This document shows positions 31,281 through 43,314 of a DNA stretch of 64,000 bases, one piece after another. The translations under genes and the position numbers were made by a program. Location: positions 5,588,469 to 5,652,468 of the forward strand of contig CP053162.1 in assembly GCA_014607495.2 (NCBI GenBank). Reading direction: 5' to 3'. Source of the stretch: Carposina sasakii (lineage: Eukaryota > Arthropoda > Insecta > Lepidoptera > Carposinidae). Positions within the stretch are counted from its first letter, which is position 1. Every line of letters starts with the position of its first letter. The notes beneath the pieces were generated by a model. The model had not been told where the DNA came from. It did not search any database and saw only the letters and a list, made by a program, of their open reading frames with translations.

Positions 31281-31611
31281 TTAGCTCTACATTGTAATTT
31301 AAAGCAATGTTCATAGATACTTGATAGGTACTTATAATGCATACTTGTTGGAGACAGGACAATCGGGAAAGTTTACTGAGTACTTACCTACTAAGCACTG
31401 AAGTTATAAAATAGAATAGGTTTTTATTTGAAGCTTACCCACATTTTATTATCTCAGTTCTATTGTTGGACCATTTTACATTAAGTTACATCACATGTTT
31501 CTCAGGCATCGAATTGAGCTTATAGACAACAAACATAATACAACTTGTAAATCTTAATAATAGGTGCTTTTCTCTAAACTTTTTGATCGATTATGTTGAA
31601 TGGTTACTTGT

Positions 31612-31773
31612 ATGTCGTTACGTAATTTATTTCCAATCGCTCTATTTGGTATACTAGCGAAGGTACAGAATAATGCATTAGCTCATAAGAACACAAAAAG
31701 TAAGAAAATATACCCCGTTAATAATATTATGAGTTTCGTTAGCAATAATGACAAATTCAGTAAAATATTATAA
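31612..31773 (+). CDS. Possible 53-aa secreted peptide (single frame)
   Basis: An ATG opens MSLRNLFPIALFGILAKVQ, NNALAHKNTKSKKIYPVNN and IMSFVSNNDKFSKIL, then TAA. The start resembles a short signal peptide and the rest is Lys/Asn-rich, like neighbouring small peptides. There is no supporting promoter or paralog, and a chance frame of this size is possible. Confidence 0.3.
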   Translation: MSLRNLFPIALFGILAKVQNNALAHKNTKSKKIYPVNNIMSFVSNNDKFSKIL

Positions 31774-32290
31774 ATAATGTTTGTTATATTTTTATTGATT
31801 TTATTGTTAGTGTGCGAAAAATGTGTCGTAAAAACCTTCAACTTTTGAGTTCGTCATTGTAAGTATGACTGTAATAAATAATGTTATTGAATTATAATAT
31901 GAAATGATTGCATTTTTATTTTATTTTTATTATGTTCGATCCAATAACTAGGTATATAATGTAATATCGACTATTGACGCAGTACCTACCCTAGGAACTA
32001 TTTGCAATGTATATAATTTACATGTTGTCCATATTACCAGCAACATATGGGGTAATTTGATTAAATGTCTGTTTGTTTTAATTTTATTGAATTTATTCTA
32101 TGCGCACAAGTACATAATAATTTGTCATCATTACCACTGTCGTCTTGCCTACCTCTCGTCTCCATTCATCTTTTTGATTGATTTTGGCATTATATGGCTT
32201 TTATCGTAAATAATATTATTGATTTTAGAGCGAATTGATGTGTTGCTATAATTACTGTGTTTTAGATGTAGATATTTCGCCTTCTTACAG

Positions 32291-32683
32291 GTACGTTTCC
32301 ATGAAAGGTTGTATGAGAGGGACCCGGTAATGGACCCACAAGTACCACCCGTACCCCGAGACTTCGTGAAATATCCAACTATCTATAACGCTGCGCCAAA
32401 TTACTCTAACAGGTTCAATAGTATGAGAAAATGGTGGGTCGCCAATATTAGCATTACTGCATTCCTTGAATTTATCAAAAATACTATTCAAAACACATAT
32501 CAGCATTTCTATAATGTTATTATGACTAAATACAATAATATGAAAAAGAACACTGTTCAAGAAACGCTGCATGAAATGTTCCAGTTCGAAGTCAATTTGG
32601 ACGAAATAGCTTCGCTGTTTGACTACGTAGATATTGGAAATTTCGTAAAAACGATTAACGTGGCCATTAAAAGAGAATCTTGA
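32291..32683 (+). CDS. Second exon E of a secreted peptide gene; first exon uncertain
   Basis: A good acceptor (CGCCTTCTTACAG) opens a phase-0 frame of 130 codons: VRFHERLYERDPVMDP and QVPPVPRDFVKYPTI, then a helical region (KWWVANISITAFLEFIKNTI; QNTYQHFYNVIMTKYNNMKK) and an end with FDYVDIGNFVKTINVAIKRE. Composition matches the neighbours: no Cys, many aromatics. Three phase-0 first exons could supply a signal peptide: the MSS exon at 30683-30718; 31777-31809 (MFVIFLLILLL, weak GTGTGC donor); and 32065-32109 (MSVCFNFIEFILCAQ, donor GTACAT). None is decisive. Confidence 0.6.
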   Translation, partial: VRFHERLYERDPVMDPQVPPVPRDFVKYPTIYNAAPNYSNRFNSMRKWWVANISITAFLEFIKNTIQNTYQHFYNVIMTKYNNMKKNTVQETLHEMFQFEVNLDEIASLFDYVDIGNFVKTINVAIKRES

Positions 32684-32885
32684 ACACCCCTGGAATCACA
32701 ATTTAAATAAGATTGCTGTTTTTGAAAACAACAGTAAAGTTTTGGTAAACAATTAAGTAATAATTTTGTTTTCTTACTTTGATCAACCACTTCTACTTAC
32801 CTCAGTAATCAAGCATTAACCATATTATAGGACATTTTAACTTTTGACATTTAATTTACCAGTTACCAAAAAATAATAATATCTT

Positions 32886-33060
32886 TGACCGTATTTCGGT
32901 CATGGCGGCCAATATCAACGGAAATTAGCCAACTGCGCAATATTACAGTGCACATGTGTGGAAAACACTACGAGTACACTTTCCATTTTCTCACATGATT
33001 CGATGGGACGGAAAGCCGATCAACAAAATAACTATTGCCTAATGAGCTGAAGGGTTGAGA
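32886..33060 (-). mobile_element. Worn tRNA-derived SINE copy
   Basis: GACCGTATTTCGGTCATGGC, ATTACAGTGCACA and CGATGGGACGGAAAGCCGA match the SINE at 48633-48975; the tRNA head is lost. The rest of 32684-33730 shows no gene. Confidence 0.6.
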
Positions 33061-33730
33061 GAACTGTTACAGCGTGCCTTGTTCATGTTGTGGAACGCTA
33101 CCAACAAAGAGGAAGATCGAAGAAGTGTTGCCTAGATTCTGTGAAAGATGATGTGTTTACGTTTAAATGAATGTCATCGTGGTGAATAGAAGAATACATA
33201 AGTTGAGTTTAATGAATGGAAATGAAGCAGCAAAGATAATAATGCAATTCTAAAATGCATCACAAATATTTGCGAAGAGGTGTGTGTATATGGAAGGTAC
33301 CCAATTGTTATGAATGTACGTACATGATACATGTACAGCTGCATAACCTGCAAATACGGTAAAAAGAATGTCTTAACCGATAACCAATTTAAATTAAAAA
33401 TATAATTGATTCAACCTAATAAAACTTTTACAACTCAAAGGTTGGTTGTAAATCAAAAGAAAAGTTCATAGTTATAGTGCAAGTTTCTAGCTAACGGAAT
33501 GTGTTGTTTTGACACTTTTGGTCATTTTTGAGAGAAAAATCAATAGTAGAGTAAAACAAATTTTAGTTTTGTAAAGTTGTCAACGCTTATCGATCAAGAC
33601 TACTTTGGATTGAAAACATTGTGAACAAGATTGTGCTCAAAGCATTAACAAGTTGATTTATTCAGCAAGTGGTTAATTATGTTTTTATAAAATTGTTTCA
33701 ATTACTTGTAATAGTTCCTGTGTCATCGTA

Positions 33731-35113
33731 ATGTTTCTGAAATCATCATTCACACTTGTGGTAATGATTTATTTAAGGGGTTATATCCACTTGTGATTTT
33801 CAAAAAATCGATTTTGATTTTTTTTCATTTTTTGAATGTATATATATTCAAGAATATTCTCTGAAAATTTCAAATCGATCCGACAATTAGTTTCTGAGAT
33901 ATGAGCGTATTAGTAAGAACGTCTCCGAGCGTTCGAAAGTAGGCGGAGCACGAGCCGGAGTAGCAGCTGTTTCTGGTAGCTTCTACCCTTTTGTTCTCGA
34001 CTTATATTGTGTTTGGGACCCTAAGATAATAATACAAATGGAAGCAAACGACGAAGCAGAGGGTTCCTCTTATGGTGCTGGAATAGATGACACGATGTAA
34101 GTTGAAAAAAAAAAAATTAATTTAGTGTAAATCGTTCCCGAAACTTTAAACGCGTTTATCTCAAAACCGTGTTTTCAGAGTCGGTGAGGAAAATTTCTCC
34201 GAAACCGCTAAACCGATCGGTTTGAAATTTTCACACGACTTACTCAGATATATTTTTCAGGTAATGATCGAAGGAATAAGGTTTTGGACAATAATTTCGA
34301 TTTTTTAAGCCACTTTGAAGTAAAAAATTTTCATGAAAAACTGAATTTTTTTTTTGAACAGCCGCCATTTTGTCAAAAATTAAAATTTTGACTAGACCTT
34401 CGATCATTACCTGTATTTATTTATCATAAAACTAAATATTTTTGGTTTTTGGTTTTCAGATAATTTGGACCAGAGATATCTTGCTCACCGCCAAGCACTT
34501 TTTTTTGGAGGTCTCTCCGCAGATCATCTACAGGAGCTAGGGGATCCAATATTTTTTTAAATAAACCGCTGATTGTTAAAGTACATTAAATTCTGTTTAA
34601 GTAAATTTTTTCCATTAATGTATAAAATAAAATGCCTCTTTGGAAAAAATTCACAAAAAAACGCGTTTTTTCTGCCTCGCAAGTGGATATAACCCCTTAA
34701 ATGATAATCATACAGATACTAAGCGGTACTCTAATTTCCGCTGAATAATGGGAGAAAAGCTACAGTTACACATTCTGTAATTTATATTACAAAATAAACC
34801 TTCTATACTTTAATGGAAAAAAAATTGCAAACATCCAGATTACAGAGCGACACTGCGATACTTTTCTAAAATACAAATACTAAGTACTGTTACGGTCTTA
34901 TGCACCTAATCTCAGAAAAAAAACATCTACACACTTTTTTCGTTTAAGGTATTATTGCTGTTAGTGTTGTATACTTCCGCTCAAGATTCTTCAACTGCTG
35001 CAACTAGTCGCCCGCATCAGGGAAGAGTTTCAAAATTCATAGATGGTGTCAACAAAACATTTAGAACAATATTTGACTTTAGAAAATGGAATCACAGACA
35101 TATATTTAATTAA
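33731..35113 (+). CDS. Secreted peptide F, 64 aa, intron holds a DNA transposon
   Basis: Exon 1 is 33731-33760 (MFLKSSFTLV) with donor GTAATG. Exon 2 is 34949-35113 after TTTTTTCGTTTAAG, phase 0. The signal peptide runs VLLLLVLYTSAQ. The mature chain is about 42 aa: DSSTAATSRPHQGRVSK, then FIDGVNKTFRTIFDFRKW and NHRHIFN. Exon 2 has the same length (165 nt) as that of the next gene and shares F(I/L)(D/E)xxNK(T/M)FR(T/S)IFD(F/V)R(K/Q)W. The mature peptide is basic and Cys-free. The intron contains the TTAA-flanked element 33777-34696, beginning only 16 bases after the donor. Homology to the neighbour supports a real gene. Confidence 0.72.
33777..34696. mobile_element. TTAA-flanked non-autonomous DNA transposon, 920 bp
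   Basis: Starts GGGGTTATATCCACTTG right after TTAA (33773-33776) and ends with its exact inverse right before TTAA (34697-34700). TTAA targets are used by piggyBac and Kolobok elements. An internal ATG at about 34039 opens MEANDEAEGSSYGAGIDD followed by a GTAAGT donor, perhaps a leftover transposase first exon. A 16-bp inverted pair (AGGTAATGATCGAAGG) lies at about 34259 and 34396. Confidence 0.85.
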
Positions 35114-35385
35114 CGCAACATTATTTTCTTTATGTGCCTTAGAAGTAAGATCTCCTATAGTCTCAGCCTCAGCATACAGTGTCATATCCTCTTCATGCGT
35201 GGAGTAAAAATATTAACATATTGTAAGTACTTTGGCTGGTGTAAAATGTACGATTTTCTCAATTTAACATAAACTTAGTTACCGACAAGTTTACAATTTC
35301 AGATTTAACCAACGAACGTATACGAAGTAAACGATTGCATGCCACAGGTGTAAATGTTACTCAATCAGTACAATTGGTGCTTGTA

Positions 35386-35770
35386 ATGTTGGAAATAACA
35401 TTTTCAATTTGGGTAAATAATATGTTTAAGTATTTGTAAGTTCACCCTGCTTAGAAGTATAGATACATCCCTACATATAGGGAAGTATAGGAGGAAACAC
35501 TGCCCTACACAACATCCAGTCAATATTTCGACGTTCCTCCTCATAATATCATACAACAGGTTGATTTGCTAAAATTGTTTTTATGATATTAATAATTTTT
35601 TCCAGATATTATTACTAATAATACCAGCCTCACATACTCAAGAGCTCGTTACCACGACTACTCTTAGCCCAGAACAGTGTCTCACATTCCCACGATTCAC
35701 AAATTTTTTAGAAGATGCCAACAAAATGTTCAGATCTATTTTTGACGTTAGACAGTGGTTCAAGGGGTAG
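35386..35770 (+). CDS. Secreted peptide G, 63 aa, paralog of F
   Basis: Exon 1 is 35386-35412 (MLEITFSIW) with donor GTAAAT. Exon 2 is 35606-35770 after TTTTTTCCAG, phase 0. The signal peptide continues ILLLIIPASHTQ. The mature part is ELVTTTTLSPEQCLTFPRF then TNFLEDANKMFRSIFDVRQW and FKG. It aligns with F over the C-terminal half and has the same exon-2 length, so the two are a tandem pair. It has one Cys that F lacks. The first exon differs in sequence from F's; it was chosen for phase, donor and signal-peptide quality. Confidence 0.68.
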
Positions 35771-37677
35771 ATTATAGAAGAGAAGATAATGCATGTGCAG
35801 TGCAAGGTTTTGCAATAGATTGCTGGCATGTGGACCACAGAGGAATACTAGCACTGAAATACAGGACTTGCTTGACCCCATCGAGCTATCTTCTAGTTAG
35901 ATATTGAGAGAGTGTCTGTGATGTAACTGATGGAATGGATGGTGATTTTATTACGTCGGTTAATATTTATAGGTATAAGTGCAATTCCACTGATTTATAC
36001 TATAGTAAATTATAATAAAATTAGTAGCTACTAGAAATGCGTACCTACTTGTAAAAGTGTCTTTTTGTCTTTACCTTTTCTAAATACTTACCTGCTAACG
36101 TCAGAGAATTCTTGTGTCAAGTACTTTTGGTGACATCCATAGTATACCCATGATTTTAATTTTTAAAGACATGTGATCAACATTACAACATAGCTTTCTT
36201 AAACAAGACTATATTTTCTAAAGCTACAGTAAAATAAACTGCGAATATAATTTCTTATACTGCTCCTATGCGATGAAGTTAGCAATCTTATGGCCAAATA
36301 AAATTATCATTTATTTGGTACGTAACAATCTTAGTTTAAGACCAACTGTTTGCATTTGTTTTATAAATTTGGGTTATATTTTACTCCTTCCTAAGTCCGT
36401 GCTCTATTTAATTATTTGCTTTGATACTTGTACTGACACACTAGAATACATTTGCTGCATCACCACGCGTGCATGTAGTAAGTAAGAGTCTAAAGCTAGC
36501 AACTTATCACTGGTATAAGGCTCGTTTTGGCTACAACATATTGGGAACACGGTTCTATATTTATGCATATTAGTGGAAGGGCTGAACCTGGACGAATCTG
36601 CATAGGAAAACCAAATTGGTGATCACGGCCGGCCCGCCCATACGGCGAACGGAGCAGTTGCTCCAGGCGCCAAATCCTAGAGGGCACTTAAAGGGTAAAG
36701 ATATAGGTATATATTATTAGGAGTAAACAGGACAGGCGGCATAATTGGATCTCGCTCTATTCTAAAATTTACTTCGGGCCGGCGCTGTTGGTGATGTCCC
36801 TAAGAACCGTCAAGCTAGCGGCAACTCGCAACCGATAAAAGTACCTACATTCTGTGCTTGGAACGTGGAACGAGATTCGTAGTCTTGGTTTACCCCAACG
36901 GAACATAGACGTGAGGTTGTATAATGTAGTTATGTTTATATACTGATAGTTACCCCAAGTATAAAAAGGTAACCTTTTTATATACCCTGGCATATACACA
37001 GACGAAACAACATATATCCCGTATATGTTATTATTTAGTTCTACGACTTCGCTTGTTGATGACACCGTAAGTTCATCATCTCCGGTGGACATTATCCAAT
37101 TTATTGTGTAGGGTGACCACCACCTTTTGAGGTACTAGTTTACAAATCTTATTTTATTATTGTATGAGTAGTTCGTTACGTCGTCTGCATGAACGTAAGT
37201 TATAGCTTTTGTGTTATTCTGATGTCCTATTCGTAGAATGCTTAGTTTCATGAAAATCAGTTCTGTATTTTCTGCGCAAAAGAGTGCCAAACATTCATAT
37301 GATATCAAAATATTGAAACACCATATTTTCACAAACTTTCATGACAAGTATTGGTACGAAGTAGTATTGAAATATTATACCTGATTATACCAATTTTATC
37401 AGAATATTATCTCTTTGTTTCTAATATTTTAGATGGATATAGTGGCAATCAGAGTAAGAAGTAAAAACAGAATATAGGTATAATGAAAAGTTGAAAAAAT
37501 CTGTTTTAAAAGTATGACTCCTGTTTTAATTATTGTTAAACATTGAAAAATATTGAAACATGGAGGTGAGGCTATGAATTTTGACAATATTAAAATACTT
37601 AATACCGATACATTGCTTGACTTACTGGAAGAAATCTCGTAAGCTTGCAATTGTAAATGCATCTCTTCTTTTATTGT
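35771..37677. other. Gene-free stretch
   Basis: Nearly 2 kb of intergenic DNA. A short GC-rich segment at about 36625-36680 (CGGCCGGCCCGCCCATACGG) recalls transposon ends and is echoed by GGGCCGGCGC at 36777. No supported exon. Confidence 0.3.
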
Positions 37678-39442
37678 ATTTATTTATTTATTAAGATTAG
37701 GCACACCAACATCACATGTATTAAAAAGTAGAATAAGGATTATACATTGTAGCACAATACTGATACATGCAACTATGACTGGCGCACACAAAACATGCAC
37801 TAAAATCCTTACGGCCGCGCCGCCCAATAGTCCATCTCGCAACAGTTAAGTGATACAGATATCCCTGCCTCGATCACGAGACAAGTTTCGAGAGGCACAA
37901 CTCGTAAGGTAAATACAATAATAATAAACATATGGCCTAGGTCCGTCAATATTGTAATACCGGCAACAAAAGCCTAGTAGGGTTGATACAAGAACAAAAC
38001 AATAATAATATACAATATATGTAGACACTTCAGAATATAGGCAAGCAATATAAATGATACACAATCAGTTTAGCCTAGCTAAGTCGATATCTAAGCAGGC
38101 ACAAATTTATCTATCATATTAAATTAATTAATTAATGTTTAAATTTGGATAGAGAGTGAGAGAATATATCAAGTTCAGGATGTTTAGAATTAAGCTCATT
38201 ATATTCACTGCATGCTCTGACTACAGGCGAGTGTCTGCAGACGTTAGTTCTATATGGGGGTAAAAAGAAAGACCTAGACATGGGTTTTCTAGGAATTCGA
38301 CTGGGAACTGCCAAAGCCAAGGATTCAAGCAACATCTCACAATCAATCCGCCCATTCATAATTTAATAAAGGAATACCAGATCATGCATTCTCCTACGAT
38401 GACGTAAGGAATCCATCGTATAAAATGACAAACGCTGCTCATATGGACACCTATGAGATATGCCGCGTGAAGTAAACGAAATGTATCTCGTGAACGCTCG
38501 CTGTATTGACTCCAGACGCTGCGAGTGCACAGCGTATACAGGATTCCACGCAACGCTAGCATACTCCAGTCTCCTCCGGACAAGCGAGTTGTACAGAGCA
38601 ATTTTTGTCTTGACATTAAACGATCGGGCATTTCTCTTTATAAATCCGAGCATTTGCGCGGACTTCTTGGTAATATGGTCAATGTGCGAGATGAATTTAA
38701 GCTGACTGTCAATGATAATTCCTAGATCCCTTATCTCCGATACCTCTTGCAATGTTGCACCATTTAATTCATATGACGAAGGCAGAGGTTTTATCTTCCT
38801 GCTATAGCGGATGTGGCTGCATTTACCCAAATTCAGAGACATGCAGTTGGATTTGCACCAGCGGGCAATAGCATCCAGATCACTCTGGATTAAAGCGACA
38901 TCGTTTGAATTAGAAACATTTCCATAAATTTTTAGGTCGTCCGCGAAAAGAGAAAATCTGCAATGCTGAATGATGGACGTGATATCGTTTATGAAGACAG
39001 TGAACAGCAAAGGTCCCAGGTGAGATCCCTGGGGAACTCCAGAGCTGGCGTAATATATCCTAGACTCATATCCCTTTACTGCAACTGATTGAGGCCTGTT
39101 ATCAAGATAGGAGTTGAACCAGGCCAGTAATGGTCCATATATACCATAACATCCTAGTTTCTTTATCAGAAGAGGATGACAAACTTTGTCAAAAGCACTA
39201 CTGAAGTCCGTGTAAATAGCGTCTACTTCAAGACCCCTACCAATGTCATGAGAGATATTGGAGATGAAATTAACAAGGTTAGTCTGGACAGAGTGCCCAG
39301 TCCTAAAACCATGCTGGTGAGGGGACAAAAACCTATCTACATATCTTGCGATAATTGGATATAAAAGGGATTCAAACACTTTGGACGGACATGACAGAAT
39401 AGCAATGGGTCTATAGTTTTCGATATTGCATTTATCTCCCTT
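37678..39442 (-). mobile_element. 5'-truncated CR1/Jockey-type LINE
   Basis: The minus strand carries reverse transcriptase from motif 1 onward (38363-39442): NYRPIAILSCPSKVFESLLY, DFSSAFDKV, SSGVPQGSHLGPLLFTVFIN, FSLFADDLKIYG (catalytic DD) and a C-terminal thumb. A single in-frame TAA (38363-38365) separates this from the C-terminal tail (38132-38359). A 3' UTR of about 450 bases ends in AATAAATAAATACAATAAAA. The 5' truncation lies at an A/T homopolymer (39443-39457), with unrelated sequence beyond. The endonuclease is missing. Confidence 0.88.
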
Positions 39443-39659
39443 TAAAAAAAAAAAAAAAGCGGGTGGGGCTGTGTCGGGGCACACGGCCGTTGGTTTTAAC
39501 GTGAAACGTCTATGTTAGCGAATCGCTTTTAAAGTAAAAGATTGAAATGAAAACAAGATGGACGCTGTTTTAAGTATTTTAATAAAAAAAGAACAGGTAC
39601 GTAATAGAAACATAAAATACATAGCAAATGTTTATAAATTTATTGTCACTTTCTGGTTA

Positions 39660-39875
39660 TTTTAAATAGCAGCCGCCCACGACTTCGTCCGCGTGAGGGG
39701 GCGTTGTACCCGTGCGAAGCCGGGCAGGTTGTTGTATAGACTGTAGCCTTCCTTGGTAAATGGGCTATCTAACACTGAAAGAATTTTTCAAATCAGACCA
39801 GTAGTTCCTGAGATTAGCGCGTTCAAACAAACAAACAAACAAACTCTTCAGCTTTATAATATTAGTATAGATATA
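39660..39875 (+). repeat. Dispersed retroposon (ACTTCGTCCGCGTG family)
   Basis: GCCGCCCACGACTTCGTCCG, CCAGTAGTTCCTGAGATTAG, an (AAAC)n run and TATAATATTAGTATAGAT. Other copies are at 47855-48075 and, inverted, at 29500-29695, 16375-16480 and 60325-60495. Confidence 0.65.
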
Positions 39876-41215
39876 AATACTGTCCAAATTACACTTATTT
39901 TTGTATAAATCAATCGGTTCAAATAAACTTGACAAACACACGAAAGAATCACCACGCTATAAAGTCGGAGTCACGAGTTACACTGAATAGAAACAAGCGT
40001 GAGCGCCGGTTTCGCACAGTTATCGCAGTATCCCTCCCCCGCCGCCCCGCTTGACCCCGACACGAACTCAATGTCATAACAGCGAGCTGACTATATAAGT
40101 GAAATATTTACACCACATTTTTGTTTCTAAGACTAATAGTTTTTTAATTATTAAGGTACGATGATATAGACCTTTTCGTTACGGTCCAGTTTTTAAACCT
40201 GGTACCCGTATGTTTCGGCGCGATTTTAAAGACGTTACACGTCAAAAAAATTGTAAGTTTAAGTTTTATTGTTATTGTAAGTCTCGTCTTCTTCTGTAGG
40301 TAATTTATATTTTGTGTGTGTGTGTGTGTGTGTGCAATAAAGAATTAACAATTTAACATAACAAAATACGAACCCTCATAAAAGTTTAATTTTGCTGTAG
40401 TAGCTTGTAAAGTAGATACCAGCACCTTTTAGCTGACTTTTTTCTGGTTTATGGCTACCAGAAAAATTGTGCTCACGTTTCGCATTTCGATATACCTCCC
40501 CGATTACCGCGTGTCAAGTGACAAGCATGTTTTTGTGTTTGTCCACACGGGTATTCGAGAAGGATTTTGTTCGATGATTGGATGTGGTTACCATGGAGAA
40601 AGAACAATGAGAAGGTGGCCTGAAAAGTTTTATTCATACAATAGGTGTTTGCCCATCACCAACCGTTGCAAAAGTTACGTTGGAAATTTAAAGTTCTGAA
40701 TATTAGAGCCTCATACTGACTTTTTTGGCTTTAATATTTTGTAATAATAAATTTCGTAAGGTTTTTGAATAAATAAAATATTTGCATACCGCATTCTTTG
40801 GCGAAACATGTCTCTGATCTAATAATGTAAACTTTATTGTATGTACCACATTTTGAGCAAATAAATAATCATTTCGTTACAATTTAATAGTCTTTACATT
40901 ACGAGTACAAGGGTGACGGAAAAGGAAAGACAAATTTTGTTCAGTGGTTGGTTTCTTGTGTGCGACGTCGTCTACATTATAGTAGTCGATAAACCAACTC
41001 CTCTTATGTATTTGCTTCATGACGGTGACCCTCGCTTCTCGGAATATTGTCCTGTGATTTCGTCTGTCTGATTACGTTACTCCTCGTCCGAATCCGATGC
41101 GAAATCAGTCCGTCCTGCCATTCCATTACTACCACTAGGAGTTGAAACTTTGCTCGACTAACACATTTTATCCCTGCAAAGGTGTTTACAATATTATTAT
41201 AGAAATTGTAATAAA
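39876..41215. other. Gene-free stretch with a (GT)n microsatellite
   Basis: A GT run lies at about 40314-40334. The 82-codon frame at 40451-40699 has no signal peptide, partner exon or repeat similarity that I can see. No other feature. Confidence 0.35.
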
Positions 41216-43314
41216 ATGAAGTTCCGGCTCACGTTGATTTTCTGCATTTTCGTAAGTAACAAAGCATTATTTATTCATTATTGAAAATGAAATAACAACA
41301 AATAATTAATTAATTTTCTATTAGACTTTAACTTTATTAAAGTGGTCCATCCTCATTCCACTTCTGTACTTATTTATGTAATGTATTTTCTATGATGGCC
41401 AATTTTCCTTTCGTTTGGTCAAGTGCTTTTCTATATGTATCTATAATTTTGGTATTAGGTATTTTTGTTATTAGGTATTTTCTGGTATTAGGAGAAGATT
41501 TACTAGAGTACAATAGAAATAGTACCTAATTTTGATTCAATAATGTTTAAATGTTTGATTGACTAAGAATATTCTCTATAGTTATGGTCAGTCATGTTCA
41601 GTACCAACTTAAAATTTTAATAAAGTAGTCATTTTTTTACTTAAATGTACTTGTGAGTAGATTTCTGTGCGCTATTTGAAGTATTATAATTTAAGTTTAA
41701 TAAGTTTTAATGATGTCTACTTAGGTACATTATGATTATAATTTATCTCATTTATTTATGAAGGCCATATTCGTAGTTAGAACTCGTAGGACTTTTAACA
41801 GTCATACAAGTTGATCCGACTCGAAGGACCAATAGGTATCTATATTCAAGTGTAGGTTTGTGTTTGTATGTAGGGAATCTGACTATTATATAAAAAATTA
41901 TACCTTAATTGTGAATTACTAATTTTATACTTATACATTGACGATTTTGTCATATCTCAAGAATAGAACGACACATACTCCAAAACATTTACGCGTAGCG
42001 TTTGTACCTATCTAAAGTAGATAGCAGTTTTGAAGTGAATACCAAATGCGTACTAAGACCGTATAGGCACAGGTCGTATATAGTGGCTTTTACTAGGCAG
42101 TTAATATACCTACTTACTACTAGTATCTACTTATTATGTGACGATAATATATTCATGAAATTAAATTGCACTAAATACGTAGGTATTGGTAATTTTATGG
42201 ACATAAAAATGAATCCAAAGATTAAGAAGGAGTTTGTACAAGTTGGCTTAAGAATAAATCGCACTAACCACATGGTCCTGAGAAAATCTAATAGCAGATG
42301 CGTACTTGGCCACTAATTTATTTTATTTTACATACCCATGTATTTTTATTTCAAAACAACATGTACAAATGTTATAGGGTGCTACTTTTTAGGGAAACCA
42401 ATAGAATAGTCAGTGGTTCCCAATTAATGGTACACAAGGTTGCATCAAGGGGTACGCGGCGCGTACCAAAAAAAACAAAATTACCAAGAAATATTTATAA
42501 AACTAGATTTTTCAGAGTTGTGCAAAGAAAAAACGTGCCCATAAAACTGGTGTTCTCTGTCATCTTGTATTGTATTTTGATAGTAATACACTCTAAATAC
42601 TTTCTTCTGATTTTATTTATCTCTTATTTATCGTTCCTGCAACAAGGGGTTCGCGAGTTTGAGGTCTTTCTTAGAGTGGTACGTAGAAAAAATTAATTGG
42701 GAACCACTGGAATAGATCCATTGTTCCATTTGTCCTACCAAGTAGTTCTACCGTAGGACTAACAGATATCTAAATGTAGAGTGAAATCATCGTCTATTAA
42801 AACTTTGACTGAAATAAATCAGATTATGAAATTACTATAATATTTCATAGAAAAAAAAACATTCGAAGCTGGAAAGGTAAAAACGCCTATTAGATACGAT
42901 AAAAGACCATTGTCCAGACCTATAACCGATAACAGACCTATGGTCGAAAATTTTTCTTAGTTAATCAGTCCATTAGGTACAACATTTTCGGCCTTTTTTA
43001 CCTTATCCCTGGCGATTAGTCTTTTTTCAATAGAATGTGTAATTTTAATGACAATTCCTTCTTAGTAATAAGTAAATAATGAAAAAATAAAACATCATCT
43101 TCCACAGACAATATTGGTGGTAGCTGCATCTCCGCTATCAGACGAAAGCAGCACAAGAGACAAACGGGACGTGATGGAATCCATGAAGAACGCGTGGAAC
43201 GAAGTAGTGAAAACCCTCAGCGATGCCGGCGATGTCGTGATGCATGCCATAAAGCCCACCGAAAAAAGTGTCATCGACAAAATGGCTGACGGGGTCAAAA
43301 ACCTTGGCCAATAA
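41216..43314 (+). CDS. Secreted helical peptide H, 80 aa
   Basis: Exon 1 is 41216-41251 (MKFRLTLIFCIF) with a perfect GTAAGT donor. Exon 2 is 43108-43314 after TCTTCCACAG, phase 0. The signal peptide continues TILVVAASP. A short acidic stretch (LSDESSTRDKR) ends in a basic site that a furin-like protease could cut. The remaining 48 residues (DVMESMKNAWNEVVKTLSDA; GDVVMHAIKPTEKSVIDKMA; DGVKNLGQ) look like two amphipathic helices separated by a Pro. No Cys in the mature part. The exon is more GC-rich than its neighbours. A pro-region with a dibasic site and a helical mature peptide is typical of many insect defence peptides, but I cannot place it in a known family. A hAT-like MITE lies in the intron. 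Confidence 0.78.
42411..42709. mobile_element. hAT-like MITE, 299 bp
   Basis: Inverted ends CAGTGGTTCCCAATTAAT (left) and ATTAATTGGGAACCACTG (right). The flanks GAATAGT and GAATAGA resemble an imperfect target duplication of about 8 bases. No coding capacity. Confidence 0.75.

Noticed and set aside
40451..40699. 82-codon plus frame starting MATRKIVLTF
   Set aside because: No signal peptide, splice context, paralog or compositional support; it could be a decayed transposon piece.
42002..42696. Two frames of 104 and 132 codons
   Set aside because: The second lies mostly within the hAT-like MITE (42411-42709). The first is in the intron of gene H with no supporting features.
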